A stretch of 64,000 nt of DNA from Cheiracanthium punctorium. Taxonomy: Eukaryota; Arthropoda; Arachnida; Araneae; Cheiracanthiidae. Where the stretch lies: the NCBI GenBank assembly GCA_038373885.1, contig JAWZYV010013163.1:744001-808000 (forward strand), in the 5' to 3' direction. The stretch's first letter is position 1; the number at the start of each line of letters is the position of its first letter. Shown piece after piece: positions 44,773 through 55,580 of this stretch. The notes beneath the pieces were generated by a model. That model had not been told where the DNA came from and searched no databases. It saw nothing but the letters and a program-made list of their open reading frames with translations. The translations under genes were made by a program, and so were the position numbers.

Positions 44773-46948
44773 CAGGGGCGTAGGTTAGGGGGTTTATAAC
44801 CCCCCACATGAGAAAATTTTTCCATACAAAATGTATATTCTTCACTTCTTTATCACACACACGTATCTTATATAATAAAATCCGAGAGTAAACATTGTAT
44901 GCAGCTATGTATGTAGGTAGGCAAGTTTGTGACCACGGATCTTCTTGCGCGCGTCTCTGGATCGCATTGCGCCGAGACGGTTGGTCGCAGACCCACCGAA
45001 TTTTGCATACGGCTTCACTAGGACAGATCCTTACACGCCTCGGAGCGATTTTTTCGAAAATCAAATTAGAAAATGTTTTATTTTATGTTTTGTCCGATTT
45101 TTAGCGATTTTTCTCGCTTAATACGTAATAACCCCGGTAATTACAATCGCAAGAAAACGAAATTTACATCATCGGATAGAGGAGAAAATTTTCCTTTAAA
45201 AATTGTTTGTTCGGACTGTGTAACATAATTTTCAGATTTTTGGGAATTTTTCAAATAAAATTAAATTTGACGCTGACTTTCGTAAAATACTTTTAAAACT
45301 GCTGCATCTTGAATTCTATCCGTCATAACTTCTTTATGTTTTGTCAAATGACGGAGCATACATTTCGCCCTCTTTTAAAAGAAAAACCAGAGGAAAATAT
45401 AAATTAGGAGATTTTTTACGAATTTTTATGTAAAGAAGGATTTTTAATTCAAAAGTAGCTGCTTATAAAAATTTCGGTATGATATCTTGCGGTTTGGTTG
45501 TCTTGGTGACAGCAACAATGATTAAAATTGCCAGTTGAAAAAAAAAATTACTTTAAAATAACTGGGTTTTCGCATGCGTCATTTTGATGTCACGAGTTTA
45601 AAACCCCTTTCGAAACTCAATCATAGTAACGGAGTCACAAGCAAAACATACGGCACGTACGAAATAATTCCACATTTTATTTTACGTTGCCAGAAAAAGA
45701 ATTGAATGCTGTTTTTTCACGAGTGAATTATCCAGCATTATTTTCAATTGAGATTTTAAACGGGACACGTTTTCGAATCGCAAGAAATATTTTGCGGTGC
45801 TAAACAGTGCCTGATTATTTCAAAGAGGGACCCCCGGCATTAATAAATTGGCCTCCATCTATGAAATTTGTTTTATTTTTCATAAAATATGTTTATGAAA
45901 AAGAATATTTCAGAACAACATTTGAAACTGGGGGCCATTTCGAGCCGGAGGCACTGGGCAGAGTCCCGATTTGTCCGTGAGATACTAGGGCCCTGGTGCT
46001 AAATACGCCAATCTGACAATAATTAAGCATGCAAATGCATGGAGAGCTGTTTTAGTGGCAACCATAAAGTGAAATGATTATCGTTTATGCTAATGCGTAA
46101 ATTGCAAAGAATCATTAAAGAGTAAAAGACTACATTCGTGGCAAATATCTAAACCGTTTCTTTAAATTAAGTATTAACGGTTGCAAAACGAAAATATATT
46201 GTATTGGTATCAGTAAAAGATAGTATTAGTAAGTAGATATGCTAAGGCAATATTGTTCAAAGCACAATATACCGCATTAATAAATATTTCGTGAAACTAA
46301 GCCTTCTATTCATTCTTCAACAACCGTCTTACATCACAGCTAACAAAATAGTAAGTAAGTCTACGTCGCGTTAATATATCCCGCGGTAGTTTCAACAAAA
46401 AAACAGTAACAGAACTTTCTTTTTTCTTGGAGATTCTGTTTTCTCACAAGAGTTATGATCACATTTTTTAGGAAAATGTTCTCTTCTTGCCTTGCGAAGA
46501 GCGGGTACACAACTATTTAATTATAAAATGAAACGGTTCTCCACATCATGTAGTATCTAAGGTATTAATGGCATAACTTAAGTCTAAAAAAGAGTATGAT
46601 GCAGAAATGAGACATTTTGAATATTAGGAATTTTCACTGCGAACCGTCAAGCTTTTCTTTTCTAATTGCGAATGACACCGACATAGTTTTTTGCGTCATA
46701 ATATTAACAATGGTCTCAGGTCAGTACTTATACTAACTTTACAAATAACTAATGAGTAACTTTACGCCAAGAGTCAAATCATTTTGCTTATTTTTAGATC
46801 CCAAATCACTGGAATAAATTCGAACTATACATCTAAGAAAAAGTTTCGTTCCCTACCGTGCGGAGAACGGGTACGCAGCTAGTACATATATATGAGTTGT
46901 AGTAGTCGTAACCCCCCCCCCCATGAAAAATTTCTGGCTACGCTCCTG
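44773..46948. mobile_element. hAT-type MITE split by a Helitron
   Basis: The left end CAGGGGCGTAGG (44773) and the right end, reverse complemented, CAGGAGCGTAGCC are inverted and flanked by CTTGGCGA (44765-44772) and CTTGGTGA (46949-46956), an 8-bp target duplication with one change. Inner parts also correspond ('aacccccc.catgagaaaattt' versus 'aacccccccccatgaaaaattt'). Discounting the Helitron, the element is about 160 bp. It was inserted into a unit of the tandem array. Confidence 0.85.
44866..46882 (+). mobile_element. Non-autonomous Helitron nested in the hAT MITE
   Basis: It starts TCTTATATAATAAAATCCG after an A and ends CCGTGCGGAGAACGG then GTACGCAGCTAG before a T, giving the 5' TC, a 3' GC hairpin a few bases from CTAG, and A^T insertion typical of Helitrons. 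The 5' region (GTGACCACGGATCTTCTTGC, CGCATTGCGCCGAGACGG) is GC-rich. A second 3'-like end (CTTGCGAAGAGCGGGTACAC, 46496-46515) occurs inside, suggesting chimeric origin or a nested partial copy. No Rep-helicase gene is present. The 129-codon minus frame across the 5' end is an artefact. Confidence 0.85.
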
Positions 46949-47110
46949 CTTGGTGAAGATTGTAAAATAGTTTAAGTAGGCGATTTTAAGATAGATTTCG
47001 ATTCCAAAGATGGGTTTTATAAAAGAAGGTAGAAACATACTACTCACTCATGAATAATGATACACTTTCCAACCTTATGGAATAAGGAAGAAAATAGGGA
47101 CGACGCATAA

Positions 47111-48347
47111 ATTATGAACGCTTTTAATCTATAGCACTTTGGTGTGTATTTAAAATCTGAAAGGGTTTCAGATTTTCTTCATTTTTATTTAAAAATGCCT
47201 CAGAAGTTTAACTATTTCTTAAAAGAGCATCCGTAAGAAGAAATGTTATTTTACAACTTAATTAAGTTTTGTAAATGTTTATTTGATCTTTAAGCAAAAC
47301 CGCGAGATTTATACTAGACCAAAACGCAGAGATTGTGTCACTGAAGCATATCATTAAAAGGAATAAATTATTCTATCTCAGAAACTTTTTAAAAGACGAC
47401 TTATTATTAAAAAAATAGATTCGCATGTAATGTTTTAGAATTTAAGTTTAAATATATGTATCTTTGAGCGTTAATATTTCGAAACTTTCATTAATTCTTG
47501 CATTAGTAATTATTGCATCTGTCTGTTTGCTCGAGCAGTAATTTTCTCGTTAAGACAAAGCATAAAAGCAATATTTGCATGTTTTCCCGGTATAATGGGT
47601 GGAAATTATTTTTAATATTACTTTTAAATATACAAAAATTACTTTTCTTCTACTTTCTATGTATATAATTAAACTTGTACGAATTTTTGCATTCGGGAAA
47701 TAAAACTCATTTATTGAGTATTATTTTTTAATTTTATTTTGTTATCAACATATACATTTTTAAAAATATCCAGCATTTCTGTACAAATATATTCAAATTT
47801 TCAACAGCTTAGCGTTGATGCAAAACATAAAAATCGAATATTTCTTCAATAGTCAACAACAGTCTGCTAATAGCCGTTTCACTCGTTTAATATTAGAAAT
47901 AATCCAAAGTGTTTCAATACAGTATAAATACTTCACTAGATAATGGGAAGTTTTGATTTTTTTTCTCTCTTTAGTAATTAAAAAGGCAACTTGATAGTTC
48001 CATAATGTTCAAACGGAATACATACAGAATATTTCCCAGCAATACAAGCAGTATTACTTTACTGTTTCGAACATTAAATATATTTTATGTTTCAGAAATC
48101 CGTATTTATTATATCACATCGCAAACATTTTCCAGAGTGTATTTGGGTAATCCCATTCTAACTGTGATTTTTTATGTCCTGTATTGCCTTTCTCATTGGT
48201 CATTAATTAATAATCTATTAATGAAATTTTTTGGTTAATTAGATACCCATTAACATATTTCATCATTTTATTATATAACTTGCCATTCAGTGAAAACTTA
48301 CAATATATCAACTAAATGTCAGTACCGTGTCATGTCTATTTCTAGAA
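47111..48347. other. Non-coding stretch
   Basis: AT-rich with no supported gene. Its right edge contains AAATGTCAGTACCGTGTC (48314-48331), an 18-base match to the arms of the foldback structure at 51-52.6 kb. Confidence 0.5.
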
Positions 48348-48410
48348 TCTTATAAATAAAAATGAAATTCTGTTTGTTTGTTTGTTTGTTTGTTTGTTTG
48401 TGGATTTGAT

Positions 48411-48896
48411 TCGTATACAAATCCACAAAAATGGACCTATCGGCCTGAAATTTAGCACAGATATGTAAAATAATATAGAATAAATCACAGTCCACTTTAA
48501 AACTTTGAAAGTCCACCCGTTCCCGGAATTTAAGAGATTTTTTTATGCTCTTCACGCAAAAATCTTTCCGTAATTGTAACCCCTGTAGTGAAAAAAGTGT
48601 GAAATAAGGATCGTGGTTGCCATGTGTGGCGATTTTGCCGAATAAAATGTCGTTCGTATACAAATCCACAAAAATGAACCTATCGGCCTGAAATTTAGCA
48701 CAGATATGTAAAATAATATAGAATAAATCGTAGTCCACTTTAAAACTTTGAAAGTCCACCCGTTCCCGGAATTTAAGAGATTTTTTATGCTCTCCACGCA
48801 AAAAGCTTTCCATAATTGTAACCTCTGTAGTGAAAAAAGTGTGAAATAAGGATCGTGGTTGCCATGTGTGGCGATTTTGCCGAATAAAATGTTTTA
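48411..48896 (+). repeat. Two tandem 243-bp copies inside the Helitron
   Basis: Copies 48411-48653 and 48654-48896 are nearly identical (for example TCGTATACAAATCCACAAAA at the start of each, GTTGCCATGTGTGGCGATTT near the end). 243 is a multiple of three, which is why a minus-strand frame stays open across both and yields an internally repeated 194-residue translation. I treat that as a by-product. Confidence 0.9.
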
Positions 48897-49739
48897 AATT
48901 CAAATAGTAAAAATAAAAGAATAATAATGATTTTTTTTTGTTAGTTTATATTCGTAAGGTTGTTTTTTTTAAATTATAATATCGTGTGCATGGGAAATCG
49001 TAGCAGGAATGAAATGTTTTATACGCAAAACAATAAGAATTGAAGATTTCCGAGGCTAATAGGTTATTTTTTTTAGTTTGGCGAAAAAATAAAATGGCTC
49101 AAATGCCGATTTTGAGAAAGTGAGTTCTAGCGGTATGCACAGTTTTCGGCTTGGCGCAATTTATTGAGAGCTTAAGGAAATAGATTTTTGAAAACAAGTG
49201 CAAAGGTTTTATTAGAATACAGCGTTAAATTTTAATGATCCGTGAAGAAATAATGCAGTTATTAAGGGATTTCAAGCGATCTAACTTCAGAATTCTCGCC
49301 AATTGAGTACATTGATTTAAGTTGGGGGAATTCCGCCAAATTTCAGAAAATTGAAATCTTCTCATTTAGTACATCGGAGTAACGATGAATAAAACACATT
49401 ATAGTTGATAATTAAAAAAAATCGGCTGTATTAAGGGATTCCAATTTTCAAATAAATGCGTGCTACTCTTTCGCGGTCGAACCATTTCCCATATTGATTG
49501 CTGCTAAGTCAATGCTTCGAATGATTCCCTGAAAAAACTCTTGCAAAATGGCGTATGTTGGCACTTTGGCGAGGCTTAGATTTGAAACTGGATTTTATTT
49601 GAGACTGGTATATATAATAACATTGGTTATAGATAAAAATGAATGTTGGTATGTGTTTATGAGGTTGAAAAACTCCAGCACCGTTGAGCACCGTTGCACG
49701 ATGAAATTTGGTTCACCTAAGTCTTTTATGATGGAGAAG

Positions 49740-50600
49740 GTTTTTATGCTATCTGTTTTCCTTAACTTGCCACTTGGTGCCGCAGCACAACGTCGAATTC
49801 TATTCCGTTTAGCCGTTTGCTATGCGAATATCGTCCAACCGATTTCGATGAAATTTGGTACACGCGAATATTAGAACACGGAGAATATTTTTCATTATCC
49901 ATTTTGCTGTAACTTGCCGCTAAGTGGCGCTACAAAGCATCAACTTCTATACCGTTCGAACGATCGGCATAAAATTTTTTATACTTACACATTTGAGCAC
50001 GAAGAATATATTCTAACTGCGTTCCTTTTGATGTTACTCACCACTAGATGACACTGCAATGCATTATTATTTTAACTCGCCACTAGATGACGCTGCAGCA
50101 GGCCAAATTCTTGACCATTCAAACGGTCGCTATGAAAATCAGTATACATAGCTATTTGAACAATGAGAATATTTTGGCGTTATCCATTTTGCTATAACTC
50201 GCCACTTGACGGCGCTGTAGCAAATCATTACTTTATTGAACCACTAGATGGCCCTGCAGTGTATCACTTCTTGACTGTGCAAATAATCGCTATGAAAATA
50301 GGTATACATAGATATTTGAACACGGGGAAGAGTTTGGCGCTATCCATTTTCCTATAACTTGCCACTAGATTTCGCGTCAACACATGAACTTCAGGACTGT
50401 CCAGCCGATAGTCATGAAAATTCGTATACATCGATATCTGAATGCGAAAAATATTTTCGCCGTATCCGTTTTGCTAAAACTCGCCACTAGATTGCGCTAC
50501 GCCGCATGGCCTTCTGCACCGTACAAACGATTGCCTTGCAATTAGGTATGCATGATTATTGGACACAATATAACGCGATATCCACTTTGCTATATCTGTT
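49740..50600 (+). repeat. Minisatellite in the Helitron 3' half
   Basis: A box like GCCACTAGATGGCGCTGCAG occurs about eight times (about 49767, 49914, 50037, 50077, 50200, 50239, 50359, 50481). Spacing is mostly 120-123 bp, twice with an extra 39-40-bp sub-unit and once 147 bp. Intervening phrases such as 'aaacgatcgctatgaaaat', 'ggtatacatagatatttgaac' and 'tatccattttgctataac' repeat in register. Confidence 0.85.
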
Positions 50601-50683
50601 TATTACAATGAATAGTAATCACCACAAATCGTAAAATCAAAAAGTCCATTCATTCCCGTGCGAAGAACGGGTACTTCAGCTAG

Positions 50684-51155
50684 TTTACCTATAAATTGTT
50701 AATTTTTTTTTTCGCAATAAATGATTTAAACTAATTAACTCATAAATTCTAAGGTATATGATCAAACTAAAAAAATGACAGGTTTTTTTTGTTAATGTAT
50801 TAAGTTAACATTGAATTCCAGTTCAATAACTTTTGTCTTTAAATTTTAACGAATTTTTGAATTTGAATTTGTACGACTCAAGCGCCATCTACTTGAGATT
50901 TATGAAACATCTAGTGAACCATGTTGAAAATACGTCACCTGAGTAATATTTACAGACATTGGGTTGATGAAATAGTGCAAAGAGTTTGTGTAATTTTAGA
51001 ACTCAATTTTCAAAAAGGTATGTCATAAATGTTCTTGCCAGTACCTTGATAAACTTTATCAACTATTATTTTTTTCTATCCAAAATAGTAAATTTCTGTA
51101 CTTAATACTATCCTAAATTACACAGCAAATGGATATTATGAAATTCATAGCCAAA
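50684..51155. other. Non-coding stretch
   Basis: AT-rich, nothing recognised; separates the Helitron from the foldback structure. Confidence 0.45.
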
Positions 51156-52606
51156 CAATTACAGTTGTTATTTTAAATGAAAATGTCAGTACCGTATCTT
51201 TCAGTACCATGTGAAAAAATAATTAATTAGTAGTAAAATTATTTTAATTAATAATTATAATTGTTTTTATTATTATCATATTCACAGTCAAACAATTACA
51301 GTTGTTATTTTAAATGAAAATGTCAGTACCGTGTCTGTTAGTACCATGTGAAAAAATAATTAATTAGTAATAAAATTATTTTAATTAATAATTATAATTG
51401 TTTTTAATGCAGATAGCTCCATTACTTCCTACTAGAAAACTACCTGATATTAGTAGCAATAAAAGTGGCAGAATTCAACAATCGTCATAAAAAAAGGAAA
51501 ATGTAAAAATAAAATTAGTGCCGAAGTAAAAACACATCGTTTGTAACAAAAAAAAAAACAAAACGTATTGCTGAAAAATTAAGGAGAGAAAAAATACGGA
51601 AGGATCCAGAGGCTTACGAAAATTATTGTCAGAAAGAAAGAGCAAGAAATGAAAAAAGGAAAAAAGAAGGAAAACTTAAATCTATTCAAGCGGTATCAGG
51701 ACGAGAAAAGCGAGCTCGTCGCAAACAACAAAATTTATGGGGGGAAAAGAAACGGAAGTTGTAGTAAAATCCTCTCAGGCTTTCATTTTTACAGTAAAAT
51801 AGTAGATGAATAATATGCATAAAAAATTTTAAAAGTTTAATTTTAAAATCTTAACATTTTTAATCAAAAAAGTCACAGTTAGAACAGAATCACTCATTTA
51901 CTAAATACTGTTATCGGTATTTTCTATATTTCAGTAATGCACAAAAGCAAATGTGTACATTTACCAGGTGATTACAAAAACAAAGATAATAAAATGCGTG
52001 CTATTGCCTTCGAAAAATTCGCATTCAAATTCATCACGGTTAAAGTATGTTCTAATTATTCTTAAAAAAAAAAAAAAAAGCATATTTAGGAGATAACTAT
52101 TTCCTTCTTTTTTTTTTCTTTTTTCATTTCTTGCTCTTTCTTTCTGGCAATAATTTTCGTAAGCCTCTGGATCCTTCCGTATTTTTTCTCTCCTTAATTT
52201 TTCAGCAATACTTTTTTTTTGTTGTTGTTGTTACAAACGATGTGTTTTTACTTCGGCACTAATTTTATTTTTACATTTTCCTTTTTTTATGACGATTGTT
52301 GAATTCTGCCATTTTCATTGCTACTAATATCAGGTAGTTTTCTAGTAGGAAGTAATGGAGCTATCTGCATTAAAAACAATTATAATTATTAATTAAAATA
52401 ATTTTATTACAAATTAATTATTTTTTCACATGGTACTGACAGACACGGTACTGACATTTTCATTTAAAAAAACAACTGTAATTGTTTGACTATGAATTTG
52501 ATAATAATAAAAACAATTATAATTATTAATTAAAATAATTTTATTACTAATTACTTATTTTTTCACACGGTAGTGACATTTTCATTTAAAATAACAACTG
52601 TAATTG
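51156..52606. mobile_element. Foldback structure with arms of about 0.5 kb
   Basis: The left arm 51156-51673 and right arm 52098-52606 are inverted copies, differing only by scattered changes and homopolymer length; the spacer is about 424 bp. The outer part of each arm holds two direct repeats of about 137 bp starting CAATTACAGTTGTTATTTTA and containing 'aatgtcagtaccgtgtc' and 'taccatgtgaaaaaataatt'. The inner part contains a fragment encoding a basic peptide. It may be a foldback-type transposon, a local inverted duplication, or an assembly artefact. Confidence 0.85.
51519..51764 (+). pseudogene. Fragment encoding a Lys/Arg/Glu-rich helical domain
   Basis: An open frame without an ATG runs from 51519 to TAG at 51762. 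From 51564 it reads RIAEKLRREKIRKDPEAYEN, then YCQKERARNEKRKKEGKL, then VSGREKRARRKQQNLW. The pattern 'DPEAYExYxxKERxRxxKRxxxGK..I..xxxREKRxxRRxW' resembles a basic, coiled domain that I recall as highly multiplied in arthropod genomes, probably nuclear; no function is established by this sequence. The first half recurs in inverted form in the right arm (about 52195-52100). After the stop, a pyrimidine tract and CAG at about 51935 precede another short frame (HKSKCVHLPGDYKNKDNK), which could be a second exon. The copy is incomplete at the 5' end. Confidence 0.5.
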
Positions 52607-52772
52607 AGAGTACAAAATTATAATTATGTTAATAAATACTGAGCAGTAAAAAATATAATATTCTGTCTGATTTTAAAATTTTATGTCTTCAATTTTATGT
52701 CATTTTATGTCTGTAATTTCTTCTTCTTTATAAATATCCTTAAATCTTAAGTTAGCTATTTATGATTTAAAG

Positions 52773-53001
52773 CAGGTATGGGCAACCTTTAACAAGTCGC
52801 GGGCCAAACTGTAGGATGTTAGTGAAGTCGCGGGCCAAACTTCAGGATGTTAGCAAAATCGCGGGCCGTATAATTGGGATTTATATGGGATTTTGAGTGG
52901 TTTATATGGGTTTTATACAGAATTTTAATATGTTCCGCGGACCGGATCAAAAGTCGTGGCGGGCCACATCAGGCCCGAGGGCCGGCGGATGCCCATATGT
53001 G
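52773..53001. mobile_element. hAT MITE with perfect 8-bp duplication and 31-bp repeats
   Basis: The ends CAGGTATGGGCAACC and, from the right, CACATATGGGCATCCGCC are inverted and flanked by ATTTAAAG on both sides (52765-52772 and 53002-53009), an exact 8-bp target duplication. Inside the left end a unit 'tcgcgggccaaactgtagga' recurs three times at about 31-bp spacing. The GGGCC-rich ends resemble widespread hAT non-autonomous families. It lies just outside the foldback structure. Confidence 0.93.
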
Positions 53002-53009
53002 ATTTAAAG

Positions 53010-55123
53010 AATAGCTCATTTTCAGTACTTATTTGTTTATATTTTAATGTACAATTCTCTCTCATAGTTTCAAATACCAATTAACGGATTAATTAAGGAT
53101 TTATCAACAGATTCAGAAACTGTCTGATTGATAAAGATTGCCAGAGTTAAAATAATTCCTGAAAAGAAGGAAGTGAAAAAAAAAAGAATCGACCTAACTA
53201 ATATATGTTGTTAAAAGACCATTCAGAGCCAGGAAAAAGCACAAAGTAAACTGTCCTTTGGCTATGTTCCAGGTTAACATTTTGTTGTTCCCATCTTGTC
53301 TCTGTTACTAAGTAGATGGTTACATCTCCCTGAATGTTCTACTGACAGATGAGTTATTAATTGCTCGATGATAATTTGGAAGCAAGAATTGTAATCATCC
53401 ACTTTATCGAAAATTTCGTTTAAATGAGCCGGTTTGGCAAAGTGCTTCTCTCTCGCCAAGTGCTACATCAGGCAGTGGGGAAGTATTTTAGTAAAAGAAA
53501 CCAGTGGAACATAAAATGCTGAAAGTAATTACGTGAGCTGCTGATATATATTTTATTTCTTTGTGCTGCAGTTTCCGTAGTTTGGCTAGAGAGATGTTTC
53601 CTGCAGACAATAATATTTCAAAAAGGCGTCGAATTTGTTGGTTAAATGGGTCTTCTCAAAAAATTTATAAAATCACGTTCCTTGTTTTCAGTGATTTTTT
53701 TTTTTCTACATTAACAAACATTGATACACAAGGTTGTTATAATTTAATGTCCCCTGTATACAGCATTTTACAGAACTGAAACGAGAGAGCAGAACGCCAC
53801 GAAGTTTGGCGTATTGACTGTTATACGGGATTTGCTCAAGGGTGTTTTTTGAAATGCTAAGTTCGAAAACTTTCCACAAGGTGGCGCATTGCATGGCGAA
53901 AGTAGCTAAAAAAAAATTACCACATTAGTTAATAAAGGCTCAAAAATTATTGAATAAATTTCGAAATTGTTTGTACATTTTGAATAACAATTTCCATTGT
54001 TACATATATTGTTTTTTTAATGCGAAACGATATCTAGTGGACATTTTCTGAACAACGATTTTCTTTCGAAATTTCTTCAGCTCATCTCATGTGTATACTT
54101 TATATTCCAAATGTACCTACCCGTTTTAGCTGTAGAACATTGTTTATAGGGGAAGTTTAATAATAACAACCTTGTACGTTAAATAAAATGTTCTATGAAG
54201 TAGTACAAATAACATTTGTAACGTAAAAATCCTTTTCTGTTTTAATCAAGATAAAATGCAACGGGGCATAATCCTTTCCGCAGTTTAATGCAACAATACT
54301 ACCAAGATTGTATTGGAAAGTGTTTTAAAATCGATGCATTTGGCCTGGTTTACCTTATTTTCTATCTATAATAATGCTACTATTTCAGAGGCAACTTCTA
54401 CTTTCACGCACAAAACAGATTCTGATGCCGGAAGCGCTATAGTCATATAAGGAAATTCTGACAATACGGGAATAGCTTTAATATTTAATCTCTTCAGACT
54501 GCTAAGAATCGGAAATCGAAGAATCGTTTTTTTTTTCGACTTCTTTTGAGCTAGTGTTATTCCAAAGTATTAAAAAATAATTTCCTAAAGTCAAAATAGG
54601 AGTACTGGAAAAGGCATTTCCTTTTAACTGATCCGTGTCGTCAACAGCCAAGTTCTGGCTGCTCTTACAAAATGCATTTGAGACCGCCTTTCCCGTGTTT
54701 TACCTAGAAATCGATTCGCCTTTACAGTTAAGGACAGAGTCCTGCAAACGGATGTCTTCAGACTAAAGAATAAACACTGCTGTTCGTGTAAATCAATCAC
54801 AAAGCAGTTTTCAGTAATACTTACTTGTTAATAATTTAGTGGCTTTAGTAATTTCAGTGAGTAAATAATTCTTCTGGAGTGACAAGTGTGTTTTTTGTTT
54901 CAATAAATCAATCAGGCTGTGCATAAATTTATGACTACATTTTTATGTTAAAATACGTTTGTTCATGTTGTGATGGAATCTTATTAAAATCCAGTCTACT
55001 AATGATTTTTTTTTCTTTTCCCGGTATATTTCCTCCATACAATGTGGTATTAGTTTCTATACAATTTACTTAGTATTATTATGGTACAATTATTTTCCAA
55101 GAATATTATTACTAATTTAATAA
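53010..55123. other. Long non-coding region
   Basis: No supported gene. A pair of short inverted phrases, GAACGCCACGAAG and CCACAAGGTGGCGCATT, lies at 53791-53890 and could be a small decayed MITE. T-tracts near 53694 and 54529. Confidence 0.4.
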
Positions 55124-55127
55124 TTAA

Positions 55128-55576
55128 GGGGACCAGTAAGGGGTCTTTTTTTACATAAAATTCAAATAAGTTTTCAGCCCACTTTTAATTAGAAACAATC
55201 TGTGCCTATGCATAGAATTCATCTTTGTAATATTTTTGAATTATATATATATATTCTTTTAAGATAGGTGGCAGTCCACCCCCTTTTTTTTTCACGCCTA
55301 TCCACTTTGAAGCATGCCATTCAAAATGTTCTGGAATTAATTTTTTGGTATTTGAATTTCACAGCAAGGATTTTATGAATTTCTCTTCTTTTTATTTGAG
55401 ATCACGCAAAATGTGTTAAAAAAGAACATTTTGCCCTCTACCACCCATAGGTTACGAATTTTGGAAAAGGCTGTCTAACTGGCATCTGTGTTAAAAAACT
55501 CACATACATGCCAAATTTTGTATTATTAGCTTTAGAAGTTTGGCATACGATAAAACAACATGACTTTCCAGTCCCC
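55128..55576. mobile_element. MITE flanked by TTAA
   Basis: The ends GGGGACCAGTAAG and, from the right, GGGGACTGGAAAG are inverted. Both are flanked by TTAA (55124-55127 and 55577-55580), the target duplication of piggyBac- and Kolobok-type elements. The 449-bp interior has no coding frame and contains a TA run at 55242-55255. Confidence 0.75.
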
Positions 55577-55580
55577 TTAA

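Larger units (their letters stand above)
43890..47110 (+). repeat. Tandem array (unit about 155 bp) split by three insertions
   Basis: Units begin near 43897, 44051 and 44206, sharing 'atgcctggcgaac', 'aaaacagttttagtaggcgat', 'agatttcaatttcaaagatg' and 'ttatggaacaaggaag'. A fourth unit resumes at about 44690 after one insertion and breaks at 44772; its continuation, beginning 'cttggtgaagattgtaaaat', restarts at 46949 and runs to about 47110. The unit junctions let the inserted elements be delimited precisely. The 61-codon frame crossing it is an artefact. Confidence 0.75.
48348..50683 (+). mobile_element. Non-autonomous Helitron, 2.3 kb, with internal tandem repeats
   Basis: It starts TCTTATAAATAAAAATG after an A, followed by six TTTG repeats, and ends CCCGTGCGAAGAACGGGTAC then TTCAGCTAG before a T. 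The hairpin (CCCGT / ACGGG) 8-9 bases before CTAG is a textbook Helitron 3' terminus. The pre-insertion site is A^T. The element carries two 243-bp direct repeats near its 5' end and a minisatellite towards its 3' end (separate entries). No Rep/helicase frame is present, so replication would depend on an autonomous relative. Confidence 0.9.

Noticed and set aside
44675..45064. 129-residue minus-strand frame
   Set aside because: It crosses three unrelated units (array, hAT MITE end, Helitron 5' end), so the continuity is accidental.
48319..48903. 194-residue minus-strand frame, the longest near 48 kb, with an internal 81-residue repeat
   Set aside because: It lies within a Helitron and follows from a 243-bp tandem duplication; it has no domain and no promoter, and ends in TTTG-repeat-encoded residues. 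Kept as a finding to test, not as a gene.
49740..50600. CRISPR-like regular repeats
   Set aside because: Units and intervening sequence both repeat in register, so it is a minisatellite in a eukaryotic Helitron, not repeats with unique spacers.
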